From Bifidobacteriaceae bacterium (GTDB taxonomy: Bacteria; Actinomycetota; Actinomycetes; Actinomycetales; WQXJ01), in NCBI GenBank assembly GCA_031266115.1, contig JAISBQ010000168.1:1-7954 (forward strand): DNA of 7,954 nucleotides. Reading direction: 5' to 3'. Below, piece after piece: positions 6,203 to 7,954 of the stretch. The notes under the pieces are model-generated. The model ran no database searches and had not been told where the DNA came from. It saw only the letters and a program-made list of their open reading frames with translations. A program made the translations under genes and the position numbers. Numbering within the stretch: the stretch's first letter is position 1; each line of letters begins with the position of its first letter.

Positions 6203-7417
6203 TCACGGTGTGCCTCCCGGCGGGGCGGCGTTGATGACGGCGACGTGCAGGGCGGCGCCATCGCGGATCACCGTGGCGGCGATGGGCGCGCCCGGGGCGT
6301 GGCGCGCGGCATTGGCCAGTCCCTCCTGGATCAGCCGGTACGCGGTGAGGGTTGTCGATGCGGGGATGCCCTGAGGATCGGCGCTCATGGTCAGGTGGAC
6401 GGGCAGGCCAGACGCCTCGGCCGCAGCGACGAGGGCCGGAATCTGGTCCAACCCTGGGCTCGGGCGGCGCTCGATGACGGATGACGAGGCCATCGCGCCG
6501 GCGCTCGCAGGTGCGTCACGCGGATCGGGAGCGTCGCCACGCAGCAGTCCGACAATCCCCCGCGTCTCGAGCAACGCCTGACGGGCTGCCTGCTCAATGA
6601 CGCCAAACGCCTTAACCGCCGGCTCAGGCAGCCCGGGAGTGCGCAGGGGAGCGGCCGCGGCCTGCACCGAGATCATCGTCATGTGGTGGGCCACCACATC
6701 GTGCAACTCGCGGGCAATGCGTGTGCGCTCGGACAGCACAGCGAGCCTGTCGGTTTCGGTGTCGAGTTGTGCGTTGGCTGCTGCGGCCTCCTCGCGAGCG
6801 GCGCGGCGATCCCGCAAGGATGCGCCCACCACCAGGAGCAGCGCCATGGCCGCACCCAATGCGACCAGCACGCCGTCGGGGGTGCCGCGGCCGGAGATCC
6901 ATAGGGCCGCCATCGTCCACACCCACAGGCCTGGAAGGCGAACTGGGACGACGGCGCGAGCGGCAAGCACGGCGACAACCCCGTAGACCACGAGGGATGT
7001 CGGAGGCCAAGGCCAGGCGGGGCGGGCGGAGAAGCAGAACACGAGCCATGCCAGACCTACGGTCATGCCGCGAAGGGTGAGCAGTGGGGATCGGTGCAGC
7101 GCGAGCAGTGGCAGCGACGCCAAGAGGGAGGCGACCACGGCATCGCCAGTGCGAGTCTGGCCAGGTCCCGCACCGGCGGCCACAGGGGGGATCACCAGGA
7201 AGGTGAGCGATCCCGCAAAGACGATCCCTAGCGCGCACACCCATGCCACGCCAGCCCCGATGCGAGCCGCGGTGTGGGTGGGCCAGCCCGCCCACGCGGG
7301 CCCCGGACCCCCAGACACCGCGCGAGCCAGCAGCGCGGTGAGGCGAGACCACAGGTCCGCGGCCAAACCTGGACGATGACGTACCACGGCCACGAGCGTA
7401 CGGCCCGCCTGGGCCAT
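6203..7417 (-). CDS. Sensor histidine kinase, HisKA_3/DesK type, lacking the end of its ATPase domain
   Basis: A membrane kinase of 404 aa. Five or six hydrophobic segments span about residues 48-200 (for example VAWVCALGIVFAGSLTFLVI and LVVYGVVAVLAARAVV), followed by a helical linker. The HisKA_3 box is SERTRIARELHDVVAHHMTM with phospho-acceptor His239. The HATPase N-box is YRLIQEGLANAARHAPG, with Asn369 as the likely Mg-binding residue. The protein then stops at VINAAPPGGTP; the GxGxGL box and last strands, normally another 50-60 residues, are missing. Alone it should not bind ATP properly. The missing part is recognisable at 5193-5363. ATG 7417 has AGGGGG with a 6-nt spacer; ATG 7423 is also in frame, and an upstream site at 7439 is one base out of frame. 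Its stop overlaps a GTG of the next frame (GTGA). Confidence 0.85.
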   Translation of the reverse strand: MAQAGRTLVAVVRHRPGLAADLWSRLTALLARAVSGGPGPAWAGWPTHTAARIGAGVAWVCALGIVFAGSLTFLVIPPVAAGAGPGQTRTGDAVVASLLASLPLLALHRSPLLTLRGMTVGLAWLVFCFSARPAWPWPPTSLVVYGVVAVLAARAVVPVRLPGLWVWTMAALWISGRGTPDGVLVALGAAMALLLVVGASLRDRRAAREEAAAANAQLDTETDRLAVLSERTRIARELHDVVAHHMTMISVQAAAAPLRTPGLPEPAVKAFGVIEQAARQALLETRGIVGLLRGDAPDPRDAPASAGAMASSSVIERRPSPGLDQIPALVAAAEASGLPVHLTMSADPQGIPASTTLTAYRLIQEGLANAARHAPGAPIAATVIRDGAALHVAVINAAPPGGTP

Positions 7418-7423
7418 TGCCAT

Positions 7424-7453
7424 CCCCCTGGGGAGCCATACGCCCGTCCTCCT
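7424..7453 (-). promoter_or_regulatory. Ribosome binding site with out-of-frame ATG before the kinase
   Basis: AGGAGGA (7453-7447) lies 7 nt before ATG 7439, a textbook initiation site, but this ATG is out of frame with the kinase. A run of five G (7428-7424, minus strand) follows; losing one G would join the site to the kinase frame as M-A-P-Q-G-M-A-M-A. As written, translation probably starts at 7417 using AGGGGG. Confidence 0.5.
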
Positions 7454-7455
7454 GA

Positions 7456-7512
7456 AGAGTGACCGGCGCAGCCTCGGCCGGCAACGCATGTCGCCTGACG
7501 GGGAGTCACTCT
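7456..7512. repeat. 8-bp inverted repeat in the divergent promoter region
   Basis: AGAGTGAC (7456-7463) is exactly mirrored by GTCACTCT (7505-7512), 41 nt apart, in the gap between the leftward kinase gene and the rightward Ser/Thr kinase gene. It might be a pair of half-sites for a regulator; eight bases at this distance could also be chance. Confidence 0.4.
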
Positions 7513-7625
7513 CACGTCGAGTCGCTGGTTTGTGTGGCGGATCCGGCACTGGCGGCACCCACGCCCGCGGGCTCGGCGCTGGCGGCCAGGGGCGCGGGAT
7601 GCCCCGTGGAAGGGGAGGCAGCGGC

Positions 7626-7631
7626 TACCGT
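7626..7631 (+). promoter_or_regulatory. Candidate leaderless -10 box of the Ser/Thr kinase
   Basis: TACCGT ends exactly 7 nt before ATG 7639, the spacing of a leaderless start, and favours 7639 over the in-frame GTG at 7630, which overlaps this hexamer. The alternative is the GGAGG at 7614-7618, 11 nt before GTG 7630. No convincing -35 is seen. Confidence 0.4.
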
Positions 7632-7638
7632 GGCGGGC

Positions 7639-7954
7639 ATGGATCGCCGCGCGCTGGCGCCCGGGACGGAGCTGGGCGGATACGTGCTCGGTCCCGTGCT
7701 GGGCAGCGGTGGTATGGGCACGGTCTACCAAGCCGTGGACGCGGACGGGATGACCGTGGCACTGAAGTTGCTTCACCCCGCGCTTGCCAACGATCCAGAC
7801 GCGCGCCAACGACTACGCCGCGAGGTGGACGTGCTCCGACATCTGCGAGGGCCGGGTGTGGCCCACGTGGTAGACGCGGAGTTGGACGCGCCCGAAGCCT
7901 TCGTTGTCACCGAGTACATCCACGGCCAAACCCTCTCCCAGACGGTCGGCGCCG
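7639..7954 (+). CDS. Serine/threonine protein kinase, PknB-like (N-terminal part only)
   Basis: The first 105 codons of a Hanks-type kinase that transfers phosphate from ATP to Ser/Thr of cell proteins. Visible parts: the lead-in LGGYVLGPVLG, glycine loop GSGGMGTVY at 22-30, the ATP-anchoring Lys43 in VALKLLHP, Glu62 of helix C in RREVDVLRHL, and the hinge TEYIHGQ at 91-97. The catalytic HRD and DFG motifs lie beyond the right edge. Whether a transmembrane helix and PASTA or other sensor domains follow cannot be seen. It is transcribed away from the two-component genes across a roughly 220-bp gap that must hold both promoters. ATG 7639 is chosen because of TACCGT 7 nt upstream; GTG 7630 is the alternative. 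The family assignment is firm; the specific Pkn type is not. Confidence 0.93.
   Translation, partial: MDRRALAPGTELGGYVLGPVLGSGGMGTVYQAVDADGMTVALKLLHPALANDPDARQRLRREVDVLRHLRGPGVAHVVDAELDAPEAFVVTEYIHGQTLSQTVGA

Noticed and set aside
5358..6210. Insertion sequence or MITE as the segment splitting the kinase
   Set aside because: No transposase, no terminal inverted repeats and no convincing target duplication were seen; only a 5-base GGCAC is shared at the edges.
6624..7484. 286-residue minus-strand frame overlapping the histidine kinase
   Set aside because: Arg/Gly-rich shadow of the kinase coding sequence with no recognisable motif; only its ATG at 7439 with a good ribosome site is of interest, reported separately.

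Overview
The window is a high-GC stretch with strong G/C bias at third codon positions. It carries neighbouring radA and disA genes, a DUF1023-type hydrolase, NarL/DesK-type two-component genes and a PknB-like Ser/Thr kinase. Several starts sit 6-7 nt behind a TANNNT hexamer, as in leaderless transcripts. Together these point to an actinomycete (Actinomycetota). I cannot name the genus; Micrococcales or a related order would fit.

Layout: all genes except the last read leftward. In transcription order on the minus strand they are: a histidine kinase lacking its C-terminal end (7417-6203); a membrane protein with a Sensor-like N-terminal region fused to what looks like the missing end of that kinase (6164-5193); a NarL/FixJ response regulator (5196-4528); an exported DUF1023-like alpha/beta hydrolase (4370-3510); a 316-bp gap with a perfect 12-bp inverted repeat; radA (3193-1778); a Phd/YefM-PIN (VapBC-like) toxin-antitoxin pair (1735-1054); and disA (930 to beyond the left edge). 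On the plus strand a Ser/Thr protein kinase gene begins at 7639 and runs off the right edge.

How the genes work together: RadA (branch-migration ATPase) and DisA (c-di-AMP synthase/DNA-integrity scanner) are functionally linked and often adjacent in this phylum; here a toxin-antitoxin cassette lies between them. The two-component genes overlap by 4 bp at both junctions (GTGA and ATGA), so they are probably translated in a coupled way.

The most unusual feature is the kinase. Its ATP-binding domain stops after the N-box, and a good match to the missing G-box end reappears about 850 bp downstream, in frame with the membrane protein and coupled to the response regulator. This is either a kinase broken by an insertion or a split kinase made as two proteins. 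No transposase, CRISPR array, tRNA or rRNA was seen.
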